Source of the DNA: Ruegeria conchae
GTDB lineage: Bacteria; Pseudomonadota; Alphaproteobacteria; Rhodobacterales; Rhodobacteraceae
Length of the DNA: 64,000 nt
Assembly: GCF_000192475.1 (NCBI RefSeq)
Contig: NZ_AEYW01000013.1
Location: forward strand, 434,001-498,000
Direction: 5' to 3'
Shown here piece by piece: positions 16,651-23,601 of this stretch (position 1 is the stretch's first letter; the number at the start of each line of letters is the position of its first letter). The translations under genes and the position numbers were made by a program. Under the pieces are notes generated by a model. The model was not told the origin of the DNA. It saw nothing but the letters and a program-made list of their open reading frames with translations, and did no database searches.

Positions 16651-16937
16651 ATAACTATCCTTTACAGCCCGAGGCAATGGCCCACGGGCAAGTCGTGATG
16701 GGCCGCATCCGCGACCGGCAGGGGTTGTGCGAAACCTCAGGACGCGCAGGCGTTTCCTGCAGCATCTGGTTGTCGCGTCAAGAACCCTGCGTGATGGGGA
16801 ACTATGGGTGAATCGGGCGCTGTTGGGGGGCGGTGTCGCCCACATGCTCACGCGGTAGCGCTGTTTGAGGGGCACATGCGGGTTGGAAGAACGATTGTCA
16901 AGCAAACATTACGGAGATGAGACAGTAAAACACTGGT

Positions 16938-18695
16938 TTAACTGCGATCGATTAACCCGTGGCGCACCAGGCCAGAAAAAAGGATGTCGTCCCGTTCGTC
17001 CTCATACGGACACCATTTACTAAGGCGCGCGACACTTCCAGGTGAAAGCTGCTCGCACGTGACCAAAGCTTTTGATGCGTCGTCCACCCGGTCAAGTGCT
17101 GCAAGGCAGATCGCACGACGAAACACCATATTGGCGTCGGTCGGGCGTGTGCTGACAGCGCGATCGGCCCAGTCAAGTGCATCAAACGCTTCACCTGCCA
17201 CTAGGTTGATGCGTGCGATGGACCAGAAATAAAATGCGCGGTCAGGTTCACGCGGTGAAAGAGCTAGCGCCTTTCGAATCTCTTCGGCGGCTTCCAATCC
17301 CTGTGAAGGATCGGCCAATTCCTTTCGGTTGTGATATGCGACTCTTGCGCGGGTGAAATAGGGATTCAGCCGAATTGCATGCTCAAGCTCATTGAGGCTG
17401 AGTTCTTTTTCTCCGCGCCAGACATAGGCTGTTGACATAACGTAATGGGCAAATGGTGATTTTTTAGAAAGAGACAGAGCCTTTCGCGCAGCATCGAACC
17501 CATTTTCGAGGGCGGTGTCACGGTTCTTTGACAAGCCAAAGCCATACTCTTTTAGGTAGGCCCAACCTAGAGCCGCCCAGGCCTCGCCATAGTCCGGCTC
17601 AATATCGATGGCGGCACAAAAGTCCCTTTGCGCTTCTTTGAGGTCCTGCAGCGCCGCGTTGCGCAGATTTGCCATGCCACGCAGATAGAGTTCCCAAGCG
17701 CCCAAGTGGAGTGGTCTCTGCTGGCGCAGGCGGTCAATCTCACCCTCGACCAGTTCCACATCGAGCGCGGTGACAACGCGCAAAGTGATATCGTCTTGGA
17801 TTCCGAAAAGATCCTTGAAATCACGGTCATACTTTTCGGACCAAAGTGAATGTCCAGTGTCACCCTCGATCAGCTCAACTGTAACCCGAATGCGCTTGCC
17901 AGCGCGCCGAACCGTTCCTTTGACCAAATATCGGGCGCCTAGAACGCGCGCCGCATCCTGCGGCGAAAGAGCGGGATCGATAATAAGGCTCGACGCGCTG
18001 GCGATAACAGGGAGGCGGCCCATATGTTGCAGAGCAGAGATGATGTCTTCGGCGAGACCTTCGGCAAAGAATGACTGGTCGGGATCAGGAGCGTGATCCA
18101 GAAACGCAAGGACAGCAACCGTTGGCGGGGAAAAAGACTGATTGGGCTCGGTATGCTGCAATTCACGATCCGCTGCCCAACGCCATACCGTCAGTGAGCG
18201 CGAGATATTCTTAACGGTGTGTTGCCCATCCTGATCCAGATGAGCAACAAGACCTTTCTGTAGGGCATGCGCAAATTCGGTAGAAGCCGCGATGCCACTT
18301 GGGTGTGCTAGCCCTTCGAGGCGGGCAGCGATATTGACACCATCGCCGAGGATGTCTTCACCTTCGATAATGACGTTGCCGATATGGGCGCCTATGCGCA
18401 GGAATAGTCGCCGATCTACCGGCGCCGCGCGTGCTTGTTCAACGCAGGCATTTTGAATCTCGAGCGCCGAAATCATTGCTGCATCTGCTGTACCAAATTC
18501 AGCTAGGAACCCGTCGCCCATTGTCTTGACCAATCTTCCTCCCGATGCCTCTAATGCAGGGAGGATGATCCGATTTCGTAGACTCCGCACCGCTCGCACG
18601 GTTCCCAGTTCATCCGCCTCAATTAGTTGCGAATACCCAACGACATCCATGACCAAAATGGCAGCGAAACGCTTTTGATCTAATGCGACTGTCAT
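16938..18695 (-). CDS. Class III nucleotidyl (adenylate) cyclase with TolB-like and TPR domains
   Basis: 585 residues, no transmembrane segment. The catalytic domain covers about 8-170: metal-binding Asp17 (VMDVVGYS) and Asp61 (MGDGFLAEF), base-recognition Lys57 and Asp114, and Asn121/Arg125 in GVNIAARLE. All needed residues are present, so it should make cyclic nucleotide. Then follows a TolB-like N-terminal fold of about 190-320 (VAVLAFLDHAPDPDQSFFAEGLAEDII, YLVKGTVRRAGKRIRVTVELI), then several TPR helices up to the C-terminus. This domain order is common in alphaproteobacteria, usually with unknown input signal. Single gene; no cyclic-nucleotide receptor is nearby. Confidence 0.9.
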   Translation of the reverse strand: MTVALDQKRFAAILVMDVVGYSQLIEADELGTVRAVRSLRNRIILPALEASGGRLVKTMGDGFLAEFGTADAAMISALEIQNACVEQARAAPVDRRLFLRIGAHIGNVIIEGEDILGDGVNIAARLEGLAHPSGIAASTEFAHALQKGLVAHLDQDGQHTVKNISRSLTVWRWAADRELQHTEPNQSFSPPTVAVLAFLDHAPDPDQSFFAEGLAEDIISALQHMGRLPVIASASSLIIDPALSPQDAARVLGARYLVKGTVRRAGKRIRVTVELIEGDTGHSLWSEKYDRDFKDLFGIQDDITLRVVTALDVELVEGEIDRLRQQRPLHLGAWELYLRGMANLRNAALQDLKEAQRDFCAAIDIEPDYGEAWAALGWAYLKEYGFGLSKNRDTALENGFDAARKALSLSKKSPFAHYVMSTAYVWRGEKELSLNELEHAIRLNPYFTRARVAYHNRKELADPSQGLEAAEEIRKALALSPREPDRAFYFWSIARINLVAGEAFDALDWADRAVSTRPTDANMVFRRAICLAALDRVDDASKALVTCEQLSPGSVARLSKWCPYEDERDDILFSGLVRHGLIDRS

Positions 18696-18876
18696 CGTTT
18701 CGATGCCCCATAGATGATACGCGATGCGTATAGGTTACGAATTGATGCCGATATTACCAAGTGTCATAGAGTGATCGGCCTGAGATGAAGCTGGAATGGC
18801 GGATCAGTTCTTGGCTAGAGGTTAAGAAAAAGTAATAATTATAGTATGTTGGGTGTTGCGGCTGTTGCATGAAGCC

Positions 18877-18905
18877 TTGACTTTACGCGCGGTTTCTCGT
18901 ATAGG
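18877..18905 (+). promoter_or_regulatory. Promoter upstream of the GTA cluster
   Basis: TTGACT (18877-18882), a 17-base spacer and TATAGG (18900-18905) form the closest match to a sigma-70 promoter in the window. Predicted start near 18912. The remaining stretch 18696-18876 between the cyclase and this site is non-coding; I see only a small palindrome TACGC-GAT-GCGTA (18718-18730) and an AT-rich stretch in it. Confidence 0.65.
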
Positions 18906-18930
18906 TTGTGTCATGCTAGAAGAAGTGGGC

Positions 18931-18964
18931 AACGGCCCCGGGGTGACCCGGTGGCCGTTTTTCG
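18931..18964 (+). terminator. Hairpin terminator/attenuator in the GTA leader
   Basis: Stem AACGGCC + CCGGG / CCCGG + GGCCGTT, closed by a GTGA (GNRA-type) tetraloop, with one bulged base, followed by TTTTTCGTTTCT. It starts about 20 bases after the predicted transcript start and 45 bases before g1, so it could stop most transcripts early or define a tiny RNA. Confidence 0.6.
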
Positions 18965-19009
18965 TTTCTCTCGTGCGGAAAAACTCACGCATGAGGTCAA
19001 GACGCAAAC

Positions 19010-19354
19010 ATGACTTTGATTACCCCGGAAGAGCGGATTTCTCAGACGGCTGATTTGTTGCAGTCGCTTGAGCGGTCCATTCGCGATCTGCGCCAAGCAG
19101 CGGAAGAATTGCGAAAACAGATCGGTGCCGGGGAGGATGCAGACTTTGCCGGAACAGGCAAGCAACTGGGTCAGCTAGAGGGGCTGATCCGCAGTTGCCA
19201 GAAAGTGGAGACAAGCTTTGTCGAACAACATCACAGACAAGCCGGAATTGCCCAAGGGGGCTATGCGCTCGACCTTGATCGGGCACGATCTGAGATCGGG
19301 TGCAGGCTGGCTCGTCTCCGCGCCTGCTGCGGTGCAGGACAGATTTCTGAGTGA
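19010..19354 (+). CDS. GTA gene g1, small terminase-like protein
   Basis: 114 residues. Opens with a heptad-rich helical stretch (ERISQTADLLQSLERSIRD, then AAEELRKQI), followed by GQLEGLIRSCQKVETSFVEQ. Position as first gene, directly before the large terminase, matches g1 of the Rhodobacter capsulatus GTA, whose product acts as the small terminase subunit TerS. It would recruit DNA non-specifically for headful packaging. The last 45 residues are encoded in DNA that also codes for the start of g2 in another frame; overlap is 137 bases if g2 begins at its TTG. The leader carries a promoter and an attenuator-like hairpin. Confidence 0.75.
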   Translation: MTLITPEERISQTADLLQSLERSIRDLRQAAEELRKQIGAGEDADFAGTGKQLGQLEGLIRSCQKVETSFVEQHHRQAGIAQGGYALDLDRARSEIGCRLARLRACCGAGQISE

Positions 19355-20633
19355 GATCGGGGAGGGGGGGCTGTGTGCCCTCCCTTTCCTGTTCGAGTTC
19401 TGGGCGTTACCGCATCAGTTGCCGCCTGCGGGTGACTGGCGGTCATGGGTGATCATGGGCGGGCGCGGCGCGGGCAAGACGCGGGCCGGGGCCGAGTGGG
19501 TGCGGTCGATGGTCGAGGGGTCTTTGCCGCTGGATCGGGGGGAGGCGTGTCGTGTTGCTTTGGTCGGTGAGACATTCGATCAGGTGCGCGATGTGATGAT
19601 CTTTGGCGATAGCGGGATATTGCAATGCTCGCCTCCGGATCGGCGGCCTGACTGGAAGGCGTCGGAACGCAAGCTGGTCTGGCCAAACGGGGCCGAGGCG
19701 CAGGCGTATTCGGCGCATGATCCTGAGCGGCTGAGGGGCCCTCAGTTCGATGCGGCCTGGGTGGACGAGCTGGCCAAATGGAAAAAGGCGGGGGAGACTT
19801 GGGATATGCTGCAATTTGCTTTGCGGTTAGGCGAGCGGCCGCGGGTCTGTGTGACTACAACGCCACGCAATGTGAAGGTTTTAAAGGCTTTGCTAGAATC
19901 GCCGTCCACCGTGCAGACCCATGCGCCGACCGAGGCGAACCGGGCCAATCTGGCGGACTCGTTTCTGGCCGAGGTGCGCGCGCGCTATGCGGGAACGCGG
20001 CTGGGGCGGCAGGAGTTGGACGGTGTGTTGTTGTCGGATGCCGAGGGGGCGTTGTGGACGGGTTCGATGCTGGAGGCAGAGCGCTGTGCGCGGGTGCCCG
20101 CGTTGGATCGCATCGTGGTGGCGCTGGACCCGGCGGTGACGGCGGGGGCGGATGCGGATGCTTGCGGGATCGTGGTCGTGGGCGCTCAGCTACAGGGGCC
20201 GCCCGAGGAGTGGCGTGCCTATGTGCTGGCCGACCGGACAGTGCAGGGCGTCGGCCCGGCGGGCTGGGCGCAGGCGGCGATTGACGCGATGGATGAATTT
20301 GGGGCCGAACGGCTGGTGGCCGAGGTCAATCAGGGTGGGCAACTGGTGGAAGAGGTCGTGCGGCAGGTGGACCCTCTAGTGCCATTTCGTGCGGTGCGGG
20401 CGTCTCGCGGCAAGGTCGCACGGGCCGAGCCTGTGGCGGCGCTGTACGAGCAGGGGCGGGTGCGCCATGTGGCCGGGCTGGACGCGCTGGAGGAGCAGAT
20501 GTGCCAGATGACCGCGCGGGGGTTCGAGGGGCAGGGCTCGCCTGACCGGGTCGACGCGCTGGTCTGGGCGTTGCACGAGCTGGTTGTGGGGCCCGCGGGG
20601 GTGTATCGACGGCCTAGGGTGAGGGCATTGTAA
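19218..20633 (+). CDS. GTA gene g2, terminase large subunit
   Basis: 471 residues from a TTG with GGAG 7 bases upstream; the alternative is ATG at 19263, where the purine run is only 2 bases away. ATPase Walker A is GGRGAGKTRAGAEWV; Walker B region reads FDAAWVDELAKW; the C-terminal nuclease domain shows IVVALDPAVTAGADADACGIVVVG (metal-binding Asp) and a late Asp in SPDRVDALVWALHEL. It pumps DNA into the capsid and cuts it by the headful. GC-rich third positions. In standard GTA clusters the portal gene follows directly; here about 3 kb of foreign-looking DNA intervenes, and pieces of this gene's 3' end recur in it. Confidence 0.95.
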   Translation: MSNNITDKPELPKGAMRSTLIGHDLRSGAGWLVSAPAAVQDRFLSEIGEGGLCALPFLFEFWALPHQLPPAGDWRSWVIMGGRGAGKTRAGAEWVRSMVEGSLPLDRGEACRVALVGETFDQVRDVMIFGDSGILQCSPPDRRPDWKASERKLVWPNGAEAQAYSAHDPERLRGPQFDAAWVDELAKWKKAGETWDMLQFALRLGERPRVCVTTTPRNVKVLKALLESPSTVQTHAPTEANRANLADSFLAEVRARYAGTRLGRQELDGVLLSDAEGALWTGSMLEAERCARVPALDRIVVALDPAVTAGADADACGIVVVGAQLQGPPEEWRAYVLADRTVQGVGPAGWAQAAIDAMDEFGAERLVAEVNQGGQLVEEVVRQVDPLVPFRAVRASRGKVARAEPVAALYEQGRVRHVAGLDALEEQMCQMTARGFEGQGSPDRVDALVWALHELVVGPAGVYRRPRVRAL

Positions 20634-20706
20634 TCGCATCAGTATTCTTGCTTCCGGCAATCCGCGCCCAATGACTTAAAGTTGAAAGTGAATCAGGAGT
20701 TACATC

Positions 20707-20734
20707 TTTAGAAATACAGATTATTGAATATAAT
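20707..20734 (+). promoter_or_regulatory. Possible promoter of the Hint-domain gene
   Basis: A perfect TATAAT lies at 20729-20734, 42 bases before the gene start; TTTAGA 16 bases upstream is a weak -35. The stretch 20634-20775 is clearly AT-richer than the GTA genes on each side. Confidence 0.35.
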
Positions 20735-20775
20735 GGCGCCGCCCGTTCTGCGATCGACGTCGAAAGGAGAATTTG

Positions 20776-21630
20776 GTGCCGTTCGATATATTGGCGCACA
20801 CTGTGAATGAAACCGGTCAGGGAGACCTGATCGTACAGGACACCACGGTACCTGCCATTATTGATGGGTCGACCATTTCTTTCGACGGTGGTCAAACATT
20901 CCAACCATACACCTATCTTGGCCAGGGGAACTATCGTGGCACAGGTGAATCTGGCGAGTTTATTCAGGTTGGGGGGCAGGTTTATGCTTACGATACGGCA
21001 AACCCGACAGGCCCGATGCGAACAGGTAACTGGAAAATAACGGAGAACGACCTTGATCCCAGTAATCCGCCTTGTTTCGTAAGTGGCACCCTAATCCAAA
21101 CACCTAAGGGCGATGTGCCGGTTGAGTCTTTGGTACCGGGGAACAGTGTTGTAACCGCTTCCGGCAACAAAATGCCAATTCTTTGGAAAGGAAGTCGAGT
21201 AGTCACGCGATATATGTTCCATCGAAATCCATCGCTTAGGCCAGTAATCATAGAGAATGGTGCTTTGGAAAACGAGAGGGCTTTGCAGGTATCTCAGCAA
21301 CATCGGTTGTTGTTAAAAGGTCATCAGGCAGAACTGTTTTTTGGTGAACAAGAAGTCTTGGTTCCGGCCAAGGCGTTGATCGGATTGCCCGGAATCACTG
21401 TGGATTCTTCCGGCAACGAAGTCACTTACCACCACATTTTGCTGCAAGAACATCAAATGGTTCTTGCAAATGGGATTGTCGCAGAGAGCTTATTTATTGG
21501 CGATCAGCTTGGTCACAAGGACTTAGCGGAAATTAAGGCTCTTTTTCCGGAACTGATCGCGGATCTCAAGAAGGTTAAAGCGGCGAAGCCGATGTTATCC
21601 AACAACGAAGCAAAGGTTCTAGTTTGGTAA
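20776..21630 (+). CDS. Hint-domain (hedgehog/intein-type) protein inserted in the GTA cluster
   Basis: 284 residues from the GTG at 20776, which has AGGAG 6 bases upstream. The N-terminal 95 residues look beta-rich with no signal peptide. A Hint_2-type domain starts at the nucleophile-type Cys100 (PPCFVSGTLIQTPKGDVPVESL) and runs through VSQQHRLLLKGHQAELFFGE and YHHILLQEHQMVLANGIVAESL. Such proteins are frequent in Roseobacter genomes; some Hint domains cut or splice their own chain, but function in this subfamily is largely untested. It is not a part of known GTA particles. Codon use and base composition are AT-richer than g2 and g3, consistent with later arrival. Orientation is the same as the GTA operon. 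Confidence 0.8.
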   Translation: MPFDILAHTVNETGQGDLIVQDTTVPAIIDGSTISFDGGQTFQPYTYLGQGNYRGTGESGEFIQVGGQVYAYDTANPTGPMRTGNWKITENDLDPSNPPCFVSGTLIQTPKGDVPVESLVPGNSVVTASGNKMPILWKGSRVVTRYMFHRNPSLRPVIIENGALENERALQVSQQHRLLLKGHQAELFFGEQEVLVPAKALIGLPGITVDSSGNEVTYHHILLQEHQMVLANGIVAESLFIGDQLGHKDLAEIKALFPELIADLKKVKAAKPMLSNNEAKVLVW

Positions 21631-21766
21631 GGCCAGAGTGTCTCATCAGCAAAAGTTCTTGAATCTTTGTGTTGATAAACTTGCGCAATGTGTTTGGTTT
21701 CTTCTCGATCGATTGCGATTTGCTCGCGAAGCGCCCAGTAGAGATCAACTTTGGGCATTTTTGGTG

Positions 21767-21835
21767 CTCTCTAGCCCCCTCTCCCAAGGCTTTAACGCTT
21801 TCCGCGATAAATCCTTTCAAAAAATCGGGTAGAGA
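21767..21835 (+). repeat. Decayed copy of the sequence preceding GTA g3
   Basis: This stretch aligns base by base with 23519-23586, just before the portal gene: shared blocks include TCCCAAG, CTTTCCGC, ATAA, TCCTTTCAA and AGAG-GGTG, with scattered substitutions. It is followed not by a portal gene but, 60 bases on, by a decayed g2 tail. The stretch 21631-21766 before it has no convincing gene. Confidence 0.6.
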
Positions 21836-21894
21836 GGTGATCAGTTGACCCATGATCTGGCTGGACGCGCTAGAAGCTAAGATATGTTAGATTA

Positions 21895-22016
21895 GCGCGC
21901 GCGGGTTTAAGTGGCAGGACTCACCCTACTGCCTCGGCGCGCTGATCTGGGCGCTGCGTGAGCCGGTGGTGTGGTCTGCAGGGGCGTATCGGCGGCCGAG
22001 GGTGCGGAGTTTGTGA
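21895..22016 (+). pseudogene. Remnant 1 of the g2 (large terminase) 3' end
   Basis: The segment ends in a reading frame ...ALIWALREPVVWSAGAYRRPRVRSL-stop, matching the true g2 end ALVWALHELVVGPAGVYRRPRVRAL (20562-20633). Upstream bases also match (GGCAGGACTCACCC against GGCAGGGCTCGCCT) but are out of frame or interrupted. It is a non-functional duplicate with no terminase domain. Confidence 0.85.
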
Positions 22017-22048
22017 GCGCTTTGAGGGTTGATAGATTACTGGCGCAA

Positions 22049-22309
22049 TCAGGTTCTCGACATTGGGTACTCTTGACTCCAATTATCCTCGTATTCGCCG
22101 AGCAGCCGGGACAGGGTCAGCAGCGAAGAAAACAGCCTTGCGTGGACATCCGGCGACATCATTGTTTTGTAGTCATCAAGCAGCTGCACAAGAACGACTA
22201 CATTGGAGGCAAACACCTCGTAGACGTGTTTGTCGGCAGCGGTAGGTTCATTGGTCCAGTTATTGTGCGTATCGTAGTATCTAGACGGCACAGGTTCGTT
22301 TTCATTCAT
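22049..22309 (-). CDS. Uncharacterised 86-residue protein inside the GTA insertion
   Basis: Starts MNENEPVPSRYYDTHNNW and is otherwise predicted helical and acidic (VYEVFASNVVVLVQLLDDY, LFSSLLTLSRLLGEYEDNW). AGAGG lies 7 bases before the ATG. No membrane segment, signal peptide or family motif is recognised. It runs against the GTA operon and lies between two decayed g2 tails. AT-richer than its GTA neighbours. It could be a small regulator, an antitoxin-like protein or a phage moron; nothing in the sequence decides this. The reading frame and ribosome-binding site are the only support. Confidence 0.5.
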   Translation of the reverse strand: MNENEPVPSRYYDTHNNWTNEPTAADKHVYEVFASNVVVLVQLLDDYKTMMSPDVHARLFSSLLTLSRLLGEYEDNWSQEYPMSRT

Positions 22310-22454
22310 CGGGTGGCCTCTTCAATTTGAAGCACACGTGGGGGCATGTGAAACGCAGACAATTGTTGTGGCAAGAAATCACAAGAACTTGGCGGCGATT
22401 GCAAAGGATTTAGGTTAGATGTCCAACGAGCCGCTAAATATTACAATTGGCTAG

Positions 22455-22569
22455 GCCGGATTTAGGGGCAGGGCTCGCCCGATCGGGTCGATGCACTGTC
22501 TGGGCGCTGCATGAGTTGGTTGTAGGGCCTGCGGGGGCGTATCGGCGGCCTCAAGTGCGGAGTTGGTGA
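22455..22569 (+). pseudogene. Remnant 2 of the g2 (large terminase) 3' end
   Basis: GGCAGGGCTCGCCC and the following 95 bases match 20528-20633 closely to the TGA, closer than remnant 1 does. The frame is broken by a one-base deletion (GCACTG-TCTGGGC against GCGCTGGTCTGGGC) and by an in-frame TAG (GTTGTAGGG). The bases from 22310 to 22454 and from 22570 to 22701 show no gene. Confidence 0.88.
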
Positions 22570-22701
22570 GGCGCGTACTTGGCCTATCCAAGTGAAACGG
22601 TCAATCGCCTTGAGCTCAAACCTGCTGGTTCGCCACCATGTTGCGAGCGGCCTGTTCTGGTTTAAGACCGCGCATCATAGGGGGAAACGTGCTATTTCAT
22701 A

Positions 22702-23322
22702 TTAATGCGACGAGATTGCCGCTATCGCTGCCTCGCGACTCTGAACTGCACCGGTTTGCAGATATTCCATTGCTTTGAGTGCAGCCTCATGAGCTTGGAT
22801 AGACGAACCACCTACGCAATCCTCGACAACGCGGCAGAAATAGTCTGATTGGTGGGCATCAACGAAAGTGTAGTGCACACAGACATCTGTTAGCCCGCCG
22901 CAAAGTATCAGAGTATCTACTTTCAAGCCTCGTAGGAGAATTTCAAAGTCGGTTCCAAAGAACGCAGAATAACGTCGTTTGGGAACCAGGTAGTCGCCCG
23001 AGCGATATCCCATTTCTTCTTTGGCAACTTCAGTCTTTGGATCACCCTCGAGACAATGTATGTCTTCATCGCCATCCAGTTCCCTGCCGAAGTCGATCTG
23101 ATCGGGGCGATGGACTTCCTGAATGAAGATTACGGGCACATTGTTCTCATGCGCTGCGTCAACCAAATCGCGCGCTGCAATCATGCGTTCCTTGTAGCCT
23201 GGCATATTATCAATCGAGCGCAATTCGCTATCATCAATGAATGTGCTCTTTTGAATGTCGATCACGATCAGTGCGGGTCGACCCTCAATCAAGTTCTTTG
23301 CGTGTTTGTGTTTGGTTGTCAT
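22702..23322 (-). CDS. Isochorismatase-family cysteine hydrolase
   Basis: 206 residues. The catalytic triad of the family is visible: Asp22 (LIVIDIQKSTF), Lys115 (LVPKRRYSAFFGTDFE) and Cys148 (LCGGLTDVCVHYT); the cis-peptide region precedes the Cys. Related enzymes hydrolyse amides such as N-carbamoyl compounds, nicotinamide, biuret or ureidoacrylate; the substrate is not readable here. It faces away from the portal gene and against the GTA operon, and a 10-bp inverted repeat lies just upstream of its start. It is part of the foreign insertion between g2 and g3 and is AT-richer than the GTA genes. Confidence 0.87.
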   Translation of the reverse strand: MTTKHKHAKNLIEGRPALIVIDIQKSTFIDDSELRSIDNMPGYKERMIAARDLVDAAHENNVPVIFIQEVHRPDQIDFGRELDGDEDIHCLEGDPKTEVAKEEMGYRSGDYLVPKRRYSAFFGTDFEILLRGLKVDTLILCGGLTDVCVHYTFVDAHQSDYFCRVVEDCVGGSSIQAHEAALKAMEYLQTGAVQSREAAIAAISSH

Positions 23323-23334
23323 CTTCGACTTCAG

Positions 23335-23358
23335 TTTTGTCAGGTCGTCCTGACGAAA
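23335..23358. promoter_or_regulatory. Palindromic operator upstream of the isochorismatase gene
   Basis: TTTTGTCAGG, TCGT, CCTGACGAAA: arms match at nine of ten positions (GTCAGG/CCTGAC perfect). It starts 13 bases upstream of the ATG at 23322, where a repressor would block transcription. Length and form suit a GntR- or TetR-type dimer, but no regulator gene is adjacent. Confidence 0.45.
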
Positions 23359-23492
23359 CGCCGTTTTATTGGCCGGGTCGTCCCGGTGGGCAGATCAATT
23401 TTGATTAAATGTGCTATCGCGCATCGTCAAGGACGTTCGCTCCCAAAGAGGCAATTCAAGGCATGGCTATATTTAGAACGTTGTAAAGGGAG

Positions 23493-23530
23493 GGGAATGG
23501 CGTTGCCCACCCCCCGTACGCCCCATTCCC
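23493..23530 (+). promoter_or_regulatory. Hairpin in the leader of GTA g3
   Basis: GGGAATGG (23493-23500) pairs with CCATTCCC (23523-23530). It lies within the block whose 3' part recurs in decayed form at 21767-21835. No T tract follows. Function unknown. Confidence 0.3.
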
Positions 23531-23601
23531 AAGCCCTAAACTTCTTTCCGCCATAACTCCTTTCAACAAGCCGAGCAGAGCGGTGGCAGAAAGGAGCACA
23601 G

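Noticed and set aside
16651..16905. 85-residue N-terminal extension of the RNA helicase frame
   Set aside because: Arg/Pro/Ser-rich, no ribosome-binding site, and a TTG with a well-placed AAAGGA lies exactly where helicases of this family start.
18822..18876. Possible CtrA-type site (TTAA-N7-TAAT) upstream of GTA g1
   Set aside because: Two of the four bases in the second half-site do not match TTAA-N7-TTAA, so it is not a credible CtrA box.
21513..21758. 81-codon minus-strand frame beginning MPKVDLYWALREQIAIDREE, partly antisense to the Hint gene
   Set aside because: More than half overlaps the Hint gene in antisense, the ribosome-binding site is poor and spaced wrongly, and it runs next to the decayed leader. 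It may be a gene relic but cannot be supported.
20634..23601. Insertion sequence or prophage as the source of the GTA island
   Set aside because: No transposase, integrase or terminal inverted repeats are visible; the repeated borders are pieces of GTA genes themselves.
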